42,909 nt of DNA from Nesterenkonia sedimenti (lineage in GTDB: Bacteria; Actinomycetota; Actinomycetes; Actinomycetales; Micrococcaceae): positions 57,279-100,187 of the forward strand of contig NZ_JABAHY010000010.1 of the NCBI RefSeq assembly GCF_012641515.1, written 5' to 3'. Positions 31,679-39,173 of this stretch are shown here, piece after piece. Both the position numbers and the translations under genes were made by a program. The notes beneath the pieces are model-generated. The model ran no database searches and was not told where the DNA came from. It saw only the letters and a list, made by a program, of their open reading frames with translations. Each line of letters begins with the position of its first letter. The first letter of the stretch is position 1.

Positions 31679-32632
31679 ATGCGTGCGATCCAGATCACAA
31701 CCCTCAATGGGCCAGAAGCCGTCGAGCTCAACGATATCCCCGGCCCCCCAGAGGGCAAACAGGTCATCATCGAGACCAAGGCCGCCGGAGTGGCCTTTCC
31801 CGAACTTCTGCAGACCCGCGGGCTCTACCAGGTCAAACCCGATCTGCCTTTCACTCCCGGGGCCGAGGTGGCCGGAGTGGTCAAATACGCCCCAGAAGGC
31901 TCCAATCTGAACCCCGGAGACCGGGTGGCCGCCCTCTGCCTGCTCGGCGGCTTCGCCGAAGAGGTCGCCGCAGACCCCAATCTGACCTTCAAACTGCCCG
32001 ATAACGTCAGCTTCGAACAGGGAGCAGCCTTCCTGTTCAACTACTGCACCGTCCACTTCGCCCTCCTCGACCGCGGCAACCTCCGCGAAGGCGAACGAGT
32101 CCTGGTCCACGGCGCAGCCGGCGGAATCGGCACCGCCGCCATCCAGGTGGCCAAAGCCTTCGGCGCCGGCCAGGTCATCGGCGTGGCCTCCACCGAAGAG
32201 AAGGCCAAAGTCGCCACCGAGGCCGGAGCCGACCGCGTCATCTCACCCGAGGGATTCCTCGAGACCATCGGACGCGGCTCAGTGGACATCGTGCTGGATC
32301 CGGTCGGTGGCGACCGGTTCACCGACTCCCTGCGCGCCCTCGACGCCCAGGGCCGGCTACTGGTCATCGGATTCACCGCCGGTGAGATCCCCGAGGTTAA
32401 GGTCAACCGGCTGCTGCTGAACAATATCTCCGTCGTCGGCGTCGGCTGGGGCGCCTATGCCCGCACCCGGCCCCAGTACATCCCCGGCCAGTGGGAACAG
32501 CTCCAACCCCATCTGGCCTCCGGGGCACTGGCCCCACCGCTGGGCCCGACCTACCCACTGGAAAAGGCCAGCGAAGCCATCGGAGTCCTCGAGCAGCGCT
32601 CGGCCACCGGAAAGGTGCTGCTGACAGTATGA
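31679..32632 (+). CDS. NADPH:quinone oxidoreductase-like MDR protein (zinc-free)
   Basis: The 317-residue medium-chain reductase lacks the zinc cysteines and belongs to the quinone oxidoreductase / enoyl reductase group. The nucleotide loop is VHGAAGGIGTAAIQ (about 143-156). DPVGGDRF follows the cofactor domain. It may reduce a carbon-carbon double bond or quinone. In this context an enoyl-CoA-type substrate is plausible. Its stop overlaps the thioesterase start (ATGA), so the two are translationally coupled. Confidence 0.86.
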   Translation: MRAIQITTLNGPEAVELNDIPGPPEGKQVIIETKAAGVAFPELLQTRGLYQVKPDLPFTPGAEVAGVVKYAPEGSNLNPGDRVAALCLLGGFAEEVAADPNLTFKLPDNVSFEQGAAFLFNYCTVHFALLDRGNLREGERVLVHGAAGGIGTAAIQVAKAFGAGQVIGVASTEEKAKVATEAGADRVISPEGFLETIGRGSVDIVLDPVGGDRFTDSLRALDAQGRLLVIGFTAGEIPEVKVNRLLLNNISVVGVGWGAYARTRPQYIPGQWEQLQPHLASGALAPPLGPTYPLEKASEAIGVLEQRSATGKVLLTV

Positions 32633-33165
32633 GTGAATCAACCCAGGCCAAACCGGCCCGCAGGCAGCGGCCCACCCTGCCGACCCTGGCCGAACTCGAT
32701 GAACTCGGCGCCGTGGTCACCATGCCGGCACCCCCGGAATGGGAAGACCTCAATGGGCATGTCAACGTCACCCACCACTACGGCTTCCACTTCAAGATCC
32801 TGCACAAAAGCTTCCAGAACCTAGGGATCGACGGCGACTACATCAACCAACATCAGCTGAGCACCTTCACCGTGGAGCAGCACCTGAGCTTCTACAGCGA
32901 AGTGCTCATCGGCCAGGAAGTCAGCGGACACTTCCGACTGCTGGACCGCAACTCCAAACTGCTGCACGGGATCTGCTTCATGGCCAACCGGGAAAGCGGG
33001 CAGATCGCCAGCGTCATCGAATTCATCGAAGCCCATGTCGACCTCAAAACCCGGCGCACAGCCGGCTGGCACCCGGATCTCGCCGAAATCGTCGACGGGG
33101 TGCTGGCCAAACACCGCCAGCTGAGCTGGGAGGCCCCACTCTCCGGCTCCATGGGCCTGCACTGA
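32629..33165 (+). CDS. Hotdog thioesterase, 4-hydroxybenzoyl-CoA thioesterase-like
   Basis: I start at ATG 32629 within the ATGA overlap; the frame is open upstream inside the oxidoreductase gene. The 178-residue protein has the catalytic hotdog motif as EDLNGHVNVTHHYGF, with Asp40, Gly43, His44, Asn46 and Tyr51. It should release CoA from an acyl-CoA. In a degradation operon it may recycle CoA from dead-end thioesters. Confidence 0.8.
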   Translation: MSESTQAKPARRQRPTLPTLAELDELGAVVTMPAPPEWEDLNGHVNVTHHYGFHFKILHKSFQNLGIDGDYINQHQLSTFTVEQHLSFYSEVLIGQEVSGHFRLLDRNSKLLHGICFMANRESGQIASVIEFIEAHVDLKTRRTAGWHPDLAEIVDGVLAKHRQLSWEAPLSGSMGLH

Positions 33166-33213
33166 ATCGGACTGTGCTGAATCGGTGTGTGCTGAATCGA
33201 CACTCCGCTGAAC
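33162..33213 (+). repeat. Tandem CTGAATCG repeat with an internal promoter
   Basis: CTGAATCG begins at 33162, 33177 and 33192, with a partial copy (CTGAAC) at 33208, a period of 15-16 bp. The array spans the thioesterase stop. The third copy can serve as -35 (CTGAAT, 33192-33197) with TATAAC (33214-33219) as -10, 16 bp apart, giving the downstream SDR its own promoter. AAGGAG follows before the ATG. Confidence 0.5.
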
Positions 33214-33240
33214 TATAACCACGTATAAGGAGAACCTCTG

Positions 33241-33996
33241 ATGAGTACCCAGCGAACAGCAGTTGTGACCGGAGCGGCCCGCGGCATCGGAGCCGCCGTC
33301 GCCCGTCGCTTCGCCCAGGACGGACTCCAGGTCGCCATTCTGGACCTCGAGGAGGAGGCCTGCCGCAAAGTCGCCGATGAGATCACTGAAGCAGGCGGCA
33401 AAGCCCTCGGGCTCAGCTGCGATGTCACCGATGAGGAATCGGTGGCCACAGCAGTCGCTGCCGTGGCCGAGAAACTCGGTGAGCCCACTGTGCTGGTCAA
33501 TAACGCCGGGATCATCCGCGACAACCTGCTGTTCAAAATGTCGGCAGCAGACTGGGACCAGGTGATGAACGTCCACCTGCGCGGATCCTTCCTGGTCACC
33601 CGAGCCTGCCAGGCCTTTATGACCCAGGCCGGGTACGGGCGCATCGTCAACCTCTCCAGCACCTCGGCACTGGGCAACCGGGGTCAGGTCAACTACTCGG
33701 CGGCGAAGGCCGGACTCCAAGGTTTCACCAAGACCCTGGCCCTGGAGCTGGGCAAATTCGGGGTCACCGCCAATGCCATCGCGCCGGGCTTCATCGAAAC
33801 GGAGATGACCGCAGAGACCGCCGCCCGGGTCGGAATGGACTTTGAGGACTTCAAAAAGGCAGCCACCGCCCAGATCCCGGTTGGCCGCTCCGGCAAACCC
33901 AAGGACATCGCCCACCTCGCCTCCTTCCTGGTCAGCGAGGGGGCAGGTTTCGTATCCGGGCAGGTCATCTACGCCGCCGGCGGCCCCAGGGACTGA
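33241..33996 (+). CDS. Short-chain dehydrogenase/reductase, FabG-like 3-oxoacyl reductase
   Basis: The 251-residue SDR has the cofactor motif TGAARGIG (10-17), NNAG (87-90), catalytic Ser140, Tyr152 and Lys156 (NYSAAK), and a C-terminal GQVIYAAGG. The sequence is close to 3-oxoacyl-ACP/CoA reductases. In this cluster it likely interconverts a 3-hydroxyacyl-CoA (or 4-hydroxyacyl-CoA) and its keto form. AAGGAG lies 8 nt before the ATG. The HAD gene follows after 18 nt. Confidence 0.9.
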   Translation: MSTQRTAVVTGAARGIGAAVARRFAQDGLQVAILDLEEEACRKVADEITEAGGKALGLSCDVTDEESVATAVAAVAEKLGEPTVLVNNAGIIRDNLLFKMSAADWDQVMNVHLRGSFLVTRACQAFMTQAGYGRIVNLSSTSALGNRGQVNYSAAKAGLQGFTKTLALELGKFGVTANAIAPGFIETEMTAETAARVGMDFEDFKKAATAQIPVGRSGKPKDIAHLASFLVSEGAGFVSGQVIYAAGGPRD

Positions 33997-34014
33997 GCTG
34001 GAGAACCGAAACCC

Positions 34015-34647
34015 ATGGAGAAGAAATACCAGGCAGTCCTCTTCGACTTCGGCGGGGTCATCACCACCAGCCTGCTCAAAGCCTTCCGGGAATTCGGCGC
34101 CGGTCTAGGGGATGAGAAGCTCCCCCTGAAGCTGCTGGGGGATAAGCGGTCCCGATCGGCCCAACTGCTGGCCGCCCATGAAGAAGGCCGGATCAGCGCA
34201 GCAGATTTCGAAGCCGGCTACGCCCGCGAACTGGGCGAATACGGCGTCGTCGTCGAACCCGAGGGTTTGATCACCCGGATCCAGTCCGGACTGCAGACGG
34301 ACCCCGACTCAGTGCAGCTGGTCGCTGACCTCCGCGAACAGGGCTATCCGGTCGGGCTGCTCTCGAACTCCTTCGGGGATAACTGCTACGCCGGCTACGA
34401 TCTGGACTCCATGTTTGATGCGGTGACCATCTCCGCCGATATCGGAGTCCGCAAACCCTCCCGTAAGGCCTACCAGCTGGCCTGCGAGAAACTCGGCGCC
34501 GACCCCGGCCACACCGTGATGGTCGACGACCTGCAGCATAATCTCGACTCCGCAGCTCGCCTGGGCATGGCCGGGGTGCTGCATACTCAGGCAGCAGCCA
34601 CCCGTACCGAGTTGGTGGGCCTGCTTAGCCAGCCGGGTGCTCGGTGA
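34015..34647 (+). CDS. HAD-family hydrolase resembling the N-terminal domain of ACAD10 / soluble epoxide hydrolase
   Basis: The 210-residue protein has HAD motif I as LFDFGGVITTS: nucleophile Asp11 is present, but the usual Asp two residues later is Gly13. Motif II is LLSNSF, and motifs III/IV are GVRKPSRKAY and VMVDDLQHNLDSAARLG. This pattern matches the HAD domain fused to the kinase and dehydrogenase in animal ACAD10. The Gly13 substitution makes ordinary phosphatase action doubtful. It ends in a 23-nt convergent overlap with maoC. Confidence 0.84.
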   Translation: MEKKYQAVLFDFGGVITTSLLKAFREFGAGLGDEKLPLKLLGDKRSRSAQLLAAHEEGRISAADFEAGYARELGEYGVVVEPEGLITRIQSGLQTDPDSVQLVADLREQGYPVGLLSNSFGDNCYAGYDLDSMFDAVTISADIGVRKPSRKAYQLACEKLGADPGHTVMVDDLQHNLDSAARLGMAGVLHTQAAATRTELVGLLSQPGAR

Positions 34648-35101
34648 ACCGGCCCAGGGATTCGGCCACGCACAGCGGCTTCTCAATCCCCTCGGCCTCG
34701 AAGACCTGAGTCGAGACCACCTGAGCGGCGCCCTCGCCGACCTCCTCCACCGAGGAGAGTGTCGAACGCATCCGCACCCGGGAGCCCACGGGGCTCGGAT
34801 GGGGAAAGCGCACCTTGTTATAGCCGTAGTTTAGGCTGTGCATGAAGCCGTCGAAGGCCATCAGTTCTTCGGTGAAGGCAGGCCCCAGAGACAGAATGAA
34901 CAGGCCGTGGCCGATAGTGCCGCCGAAGGGCCCCTTGGCAGCCCGCTTCGGATCCACATGGATCCACTGATGATCATGGGTGACATCGGCGAAAGTATTG
35001 ATGTCCTCCTGGGTCAGGGTGTGCCAGGCGGTGGGGCCTAGCTCCACGCCCTGCAGATCCTTGAGTTCCTGAATGGATGTGGGACGGGGCTTCTGGCTCA
35101 C
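34625..35101 (-). CDS. MaoC-like (R)-specific enoyl-CoA hydratase
   Basis: I start at GTG 35101, which has GGAGG 4 nt upstream; the frame opens at 35131 without such support. The 158-residue hotdog protein has the hydratase 2 motif ADVTHDHQWIHVDP (38-51) with catalytic Asp43 and His48, and FGGTIGHGLF (59-68). It hydrates a trans-2-enoyl-CoA. It is the only gene of the island on the minus strand. It shares the divergent control region 35134-35204 with the acyl-CoA synthetase. Confidence 0.87.
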   Translation of the reverse strand: MSQKPRPTSIQELKDLQGVELGPTAWHTLTQEDINTFADVTHDHQWIHVDPKRAAKGPFGGTIGHGLFILSLGPAFTEELMAFDGFMHSLNYGYNKVRFPHPSPVGSRVRMRSTLSSVEEVGEGAAQVVSTQVFEAEGIEKPLCVAESLGRFTEHPAG

Positions 35102-35133
35102 GGGGCCTCCTTGGTGGGTGATATGTCTCACAC

Positions 35134-35204
35134 ATCGTAAGAGAACCTGACGTCAAGTTCAATAACAAAATCAGTTGAAACTGACGTCAAGTTAGGTATA
35201 GGGT
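35134..35204. promoter_or_regulatory. Divergent promoters of maoC and the acyl-CoA synthetase with operator copies C1 and C2
   Basis: Minus strand, for maoC: TTGAAC (35162-35157), 17 bp, TACGAT (35139-35134). Operator C1, GAACCTGACGTCAAGTTC (35143-35160), fills the spacer and is palindromic in 8 of 9 pairs. Plus strand, for the synthetase: TTGAAA (35175-35180), 16 bp, TATAGG (35197-35202), or TAGGGT two bases on. Operator C2, GAAACTGACGTCAAGTTA (35177-35194), fills that spacer. The two operator centres are 34 bp apart. Confidence 0.72.
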
Positions 35205-35280
35205 GAGACCTACGTCACACCAAGTGAATGTCACCAAGAGTCCACATCGAGCCCCACACCTTTCACCCAGGGGAGAGCAG

Positions 35281-36876
35281 ATGACTAACCTCGTTGAGAA
35301 TATTTGGCGTCACGCAGACCAGACACCTGAAAAATCCGCCCTCCGTGAGGGCACCGGAGACCAGGAGCGATCCTGGAACTACGAGAAGCTGCGTCTGAGT
35401 ATCAGTACAGTCATGGATCAGTTCACCGAACGTGGCATCGGCCGCGGCGATCGGGTCCTGCTGGTACTGCCCACCAGTGCCGAATTCGTCCTGACCTACC
35501 ACGCCATCCTGGGTCTGGGGGCCACCGTAGTCACCGCCAACCCCCTGTGTGCACCGCGGGAACTGGAGTACTTCATCGAGGACGCCGGCTGCAGCCTCGC
35601 CCTGGGATGGCGGGAGGGCCCCTTCGCCACCGAAGCCCTGGATGAGGCAGCCGCCAAAACCTCCACCCCGGTATGGAATCTCCAGCCCGGGGACCTCGAT
35701 GAGATCACCGCTGAGGCTCCGGCAACCCTGGCGGAAGTGAAGCCCGACGACGCCGCCGCACTGCTCTACACCTCCGGAACCACCGGCAAACCCAAAGGCG
35801 CGGTGCTGACCCACGAGAATTTCCGGGCCACCGGCCGACTCCTCTCCAGCACGATGGACCTCCTGGACGAAGAACATCTGGGCACACCCCTGCCGCTGTT
35901 CCACGTCTTCGGCCAGGCCTCAGTGATGTCCTCGGTCTACACCGCAGGCTCATCCTTCAGTGTGATCCGGCCTTTCGACCCCCAGCTGACCCTCAAAGTC
36001 GCCGTCGAGCATAAACTCACCGGCCTGGCCGGAGTCCCGACCATGTGGAACGCGATGCTCTACGCAGACTCCCCCTATACCCCGGAGGACTTCTCGCATA
36101 TGCGACTGGCCTCCTCCGGCGGGGCCGCCCTGCCCCTGGAGGTCGCCCGGGCCTTCCAGCAGCGCTTCGGCGGCGAAGTCCTCGAAGGCTACGGACTCAC
36201 CGAGACCACCGGCGCGGCAACTTTCAACGTCCCCGGCGGGGAACGGAAGGAAGGCAGTGTCGGCCGAGCCCTGCCCGAGGTGGATATCGCCGTCATCGGG
36301 CCCGATGGCACGGAACTGCCCACAGGCGAGGTCGGTGAGATCGTCATCGACGGTCCCGTGGTGATGAAGGAGTACTGGAACCGTCCCGAGGCCACCGCGG
36401 GCTCCCGGCACGGCCGCTGGTTCCTCACCGGAGACCTCGGAAGAATCGACGACGACGGGTTCGTCTTCATCGTCGACCGGAAGAAGGACCTCATCATCCG
36501 CGGCGGCTACAACGTCTACCCGCGCGAGGTCGAAGAGGTCCTCTACACCCACCCCGATGTGCAGGAGGCCGCCGTCGCCGGTGTTCCCGACGAACGGCTC
36601 GGGGAGGAGGTGGCCGCCGTCGTCGCCCTGCGTCCCGGAGCAGAGGAGGACGCCGCCGCACTGAAGGCATGGCTGGGCAAGGAACTCTCCGCCTATAAGG
36701 TCCCGCGGATCTACCGCTTTGTGGAAGCCCTTCCCAAGGGGGCCACCGGCAAGATCCTCAAACGCGCCATCAACCGCGACGATCTGGCCTCCCACGGCAT
36801 CCGGCCCAGCCGCGAGACAGAAACGTCAGCAACCCAGAACCAACACCAGGAAAAAGGGGATACCGCCAGTGTCTGA
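35281..36876 (+). CDS. Acyl-CoA synthetase (fatty-acid/carboxylate:CoA ligase, AMP-forming)
   Basis: I start at ATG 35281 after GGGGAGAG; the open frame to 35203 lies in the control region. The 531-residue ligase has the P-loop-like LLYTSGTTGKPKGA (about 159-172), GYGLTET, TGDLG, DRKKDLIIRGGYNVYP, and the catalytic lysine in PKGATGKILKR. It activates a carboxylic acid to its CoA thioester, the entry step of the pathway. It overlaps the first acyl-CoA dehydrogenase by 8 nt. The last 25 residues, rich in Gln and Thr, run past the usual end of the family. Confidence 0.92.
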   Translation: MTNLVENIWRHADQTPEKSALREGTGDQERSWNYEKLRLSISTVMDQFTERGIGRGDRVLLVLPTSAEFVLTYHAILGLGATVVTANPLCAPRELEYFIEDAGCSLALGWREGPFATEALDEAAAKTSTPVWNLQPGDLDEITAEAPATLAEVKPDDAAALLYTSGTTGKPKGAVLTHENFRATGRLLSSTMDLLDEEHLGTPLPLFHVFGQASVMSSVYTAGSSFSVIRPFDPQLTLKVAVEHKLTGLAGVPTMWNAMLYADSPYTPEDFSHMRLASSGGAALPLEVARAFQQRFGGEVLEGYGLTETTGAATFNVPGGERKEGSVGRALPEVDIAVIGPDGTELPTGEVGEIVIDGPVVMKEYWNRPEATAGSRHGRWFLTGDLGRIDDDGFVFIVDRKKDLIIRGGYNVYPREVEEVLYTHPDVQEAAVAGVPDERLGEEVAAVVALRPGAEEDAAALKAWLGKELSAYKVPRIYRFVEALPKGATGKILKRAINRDDLASHGIRPSRETETSATQNQHQEKGDTASV

Positions 36877-38050
36877 TCCCAAGACCATGTTGAGACAGCG
36901 GGTGGACGAGCTGCTCGCCGCCTATGACCCAGCCACCGTCTCCGCCACCGAGTTCCTCGGCGCCCGCTTCGACGCGGGGCTGGCCTGGGTGCACTTCCCC
37001 GAAGGCCACGGCGGGCTGGGACTGCCCCAGGAGTACAACGAGGATGTGGCCAATTGGCTGGCCGAAGCCGGCGCTCCTGAGCCTGACCGCAGCCGCAACG
37101 GCATCGGACTGGGCATGGTCGCACCGACCATCATGGCCATCGGCACCAAAGAGCAGCAGGAGAAATACCTCCGTCCGCTCTACACCTGCGAGGAGATCTG
37201 GTGCCAGCTCTTCAGCGAACCCGGGGCCGGCTCGGACCTCGCCGCCGTGGCCACAAAGGCCGTGCTCTCCGGGGATACTTGGACGGTGGACGGCCAGAAG
37301 GTCTGGACCTCCGGGGCGCACCACGCCAAGCGGGCCATCCTGGTGGCCCGGACCGATATCGAAGTCCCCAAACATGCCGGGATGACCTACTTCCTGGTCG
37401 ATATGGAGGACCCCGGCATTGAGGTGCGGCCGCTGCGCCAGATCACCGGTGAAGCCGAGTTCAACGAGGTCTTCCTCAACGGGGTCAAAATCCCCGACGC
37501 CGACAGGGTCGGTGAGACCGGCGAGGGCTGGAAGGTCGCCACCACCACCCTGAACAACGAGCGGGTGGCCATCGGCTCCGGTGCCGACCGGGAGGCCGGG
37601 CATATTGGGGTGCTGGCCGAGAAATGGCGGAAGTACCCCGCCATCCGCAGTGAGGCCGCCTACCACGAGCTGATGCACTGGTGGATCGAAGCCGAGGTCA
37701 CCCGGCTGACCGGTGAACGGCTGCGCCAACAGCTGGAGGTCGGCCAGCCCGGCCCCGAGGGATCAGCCATGAAACTGGCCTTCGCCACCCAGGCCCAGGC
37801 CATCACGGGACTGGCCATTGAGCTCGATCCCGACCACGGCCTGCTCTACGACGACTGGACTATGCATCGCCCGGACTCCACGGATTTTCTGGGCCGCGAC
37901 GTCGGCTTCCGCTATCTGCGGGCTAAAGGAAACTCCCTGGAAGGTGGATCCAGCGAGATCCTGCGCAATGTGGTGGCCGAACGTGTCCTCGGGCTGCCGG
38001 CCGAACAACGACTCGATAAGGGAATTCCCTTCAAGGATGTGCCGCGATGA
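36869..38050 (+). CDS. Acyl-CoA dehydrogenase, subunit 1 of a probable heteromeric pair
   Basis: I start at GTG 36869 with AAGGGGA 8 nt upstream; the longer open frame lies inside the synthetase gene in another phase. The 393-residue protein has the flavin-contact segment WCQLFSEPGAGSDLA, VDGQKVWTSGAHHAKRAIL, and a late RAKGNSLEGGSSEILRNVVAERVLGLP. The style matches the FadE proteins of actinobacterial steroid and side-chain degradation. There, two adjacent non-identical subunits form an alpha2beta2 enzyme. The next gene overlaps by ATGA and is a smaller, divergent dehydrogenase, as in those pairs. Confidence 0.9.
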   Translation: MSDPKTMLRQRVDELLAAYDPATVSATEFLGARFDAGLAWVHFPEGHGGLGLPQEYNEDVANWLAEAGAPEPDRSRNGIGLGMVAPTIMAIGTKEQQEKYLRPLYTCEEIWCQLFSEPGAGSDLAAVATKAVLSGDTWTVDGQKVWTSGAHHAKRAILVARTDIEVPKHAGMTYFLVDMEDPGIEVRPLRQITGEAEFNEVFLNGVKIPDADRVGETGEGWKVATTTLNNERVAIGSGADREAGHIGVLAEKWRKYPAIRSEAAYHELMHWWIEAEVTRLTGERLRQQLEVGQPGPEGSAMKLAFATQAQAITGLAIELDPDHGLLYDDWTMHRPDSTDFLGRDVGFRYLRAKGNSLEGGSSEILRNVVAERVLGLPAEQRLDKGIPFKDVPR

Positions 38051-39114
38051 CCAATCTGCTCTACACCGATATCGAAGACGCCCTGCGTGAAAGCGTCCGC
38101 GGGGCCATGGAACGCCACCTCGATCCGCATTCCACCACCGGGATCTACGATGAGCCCAAACCATGGGAGGCCAAAGCCTGGCAGTCGCTGACCGAGGAAC
38201 TCGGCGTGGCGGGGCTTCTGGTTCCCGAAGACCGTGGGGGAGTGGGGGCAGGGCCCCGGGAAGCCGCTGTCGTACTCGAGGAGATCGGCCGCGCAGTGGC
38301 ACCGGTGCCGTATCTGACCAGCTCCGTGATTGCCACGCAGGTGCTGCTTGAGCTTGGTGAGAGCGAGCATATTGCTGCACTGGCCGCCGGTGAGGCCACC
38401 GCCGCCCTAGTGCTGCCCTGGTCAGCCCGGCCCGGACACTGGTCCCCGGTACAGGGAACGGAGCCGGTCAAGCCCGTGGCCGGGGCAGTGGGTGCTGATC
38501 TGCTGCTGATCCCGGTGGCAGATGCCGGCGGAGTGCAGCTGCACCTGGTCAAGGCCGCCGAGACCACTGTTGAATCCCTGGTCTCCTTCGATATGACCCG
38601 GCCGCTGGCCGCGGTGACTCCGGCAAGCGGGGAAGTGCTGGCAACGGGCGATGACGCCCATCGTGCAGTCGAGGCCGGACTTCAGGCTGGGGCTGCGCTG
38701 TTAGCCTCCGAACAGTACGGACTGGCCCGCTCCTGCTTGGAGACCACAGTGGACTACGTGAAGAACCGCATCCAGTTCGCCCGGCCCATTGGTTCCTTCC
38801 AAGCGATCAAGCACCGCCTGGCCGACCTCTACCTCGAGGTCACCCAGGCTGGGGCGGCCGCCCGGTATGCGGCCGCGACCCTGGCCGATGACGACGCCGA
38901 TAAGGCGGTGGCCATCTCCGTAGCGCAGGCCTACTGCTCCGACGTCGCCGTTCATGCCGCCGAAGAGGCCGTGCAGCTCCACGGCGGTAATGGTATGACC
39001 TGGGAGTACCCGGTCCACCTCTACCTCAAACGCGCCAAATCCAGTCAGCTGGCCTTGGGCACCCCTGAGAAACACCGACAGGACCTCGGCCCACTGGTGA
39101 ATATCACCACCTGA
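38047..39114 (+). CDS. Acyl-CoA dehydrogenase, subunit 2 of a probable heteromeric pair
   Basis: The 355-residue protein starts in the ATGA overlap with subunit 1. Its middle domain is short and diverged, while the C-terminal helical domain keeps VQLHGGNGMTWEYPVHLYLKR-type FAD-binding sequence near 315 and RIQFARPIGSFQAIKHRLADLY near 238. Such reduced subunits pair with a complete partner so that only two of four flavin sites remain. Which subunit carries the catalytic base cannot be settled by eye. Confidence 0.88.
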   Translation: MTNLLYTDIEDALRESVRGAMERHLDPHSTTGIYDEPKPWEAKAWQSLTEELGVAGLLVPEDRGGVGAGPREAAVVLEEIGRAVAPVPYLTSSVIATQVLLELGESEHIAALAAGEATAALVLPWSARPGHWSPVQGTEPVKPVAGAVGADLLLIPVADAGGVQLHLVKAAETTVESLVSFDMTRPLAAVTPASGEVLATGDDAHRAVEAGLQAGAALLASEQYGLARSCLETTVDYVKNRIQFARPIGSFQAIKHRLADLYLEVTQAGAAARYAAATLADDDADKAVAISVAQAYCSDVAVHAAEEAVQLHGGNGMTWEYPVHLYLKRAKSSQLALGTPEKHRQDLGPLVNITT

Positions 39115-39173
39115 GCCGGTCCCCGGGGACTGAACCCTGTCACAGCTGAAGGATGACGAATAAGGAGACAACG

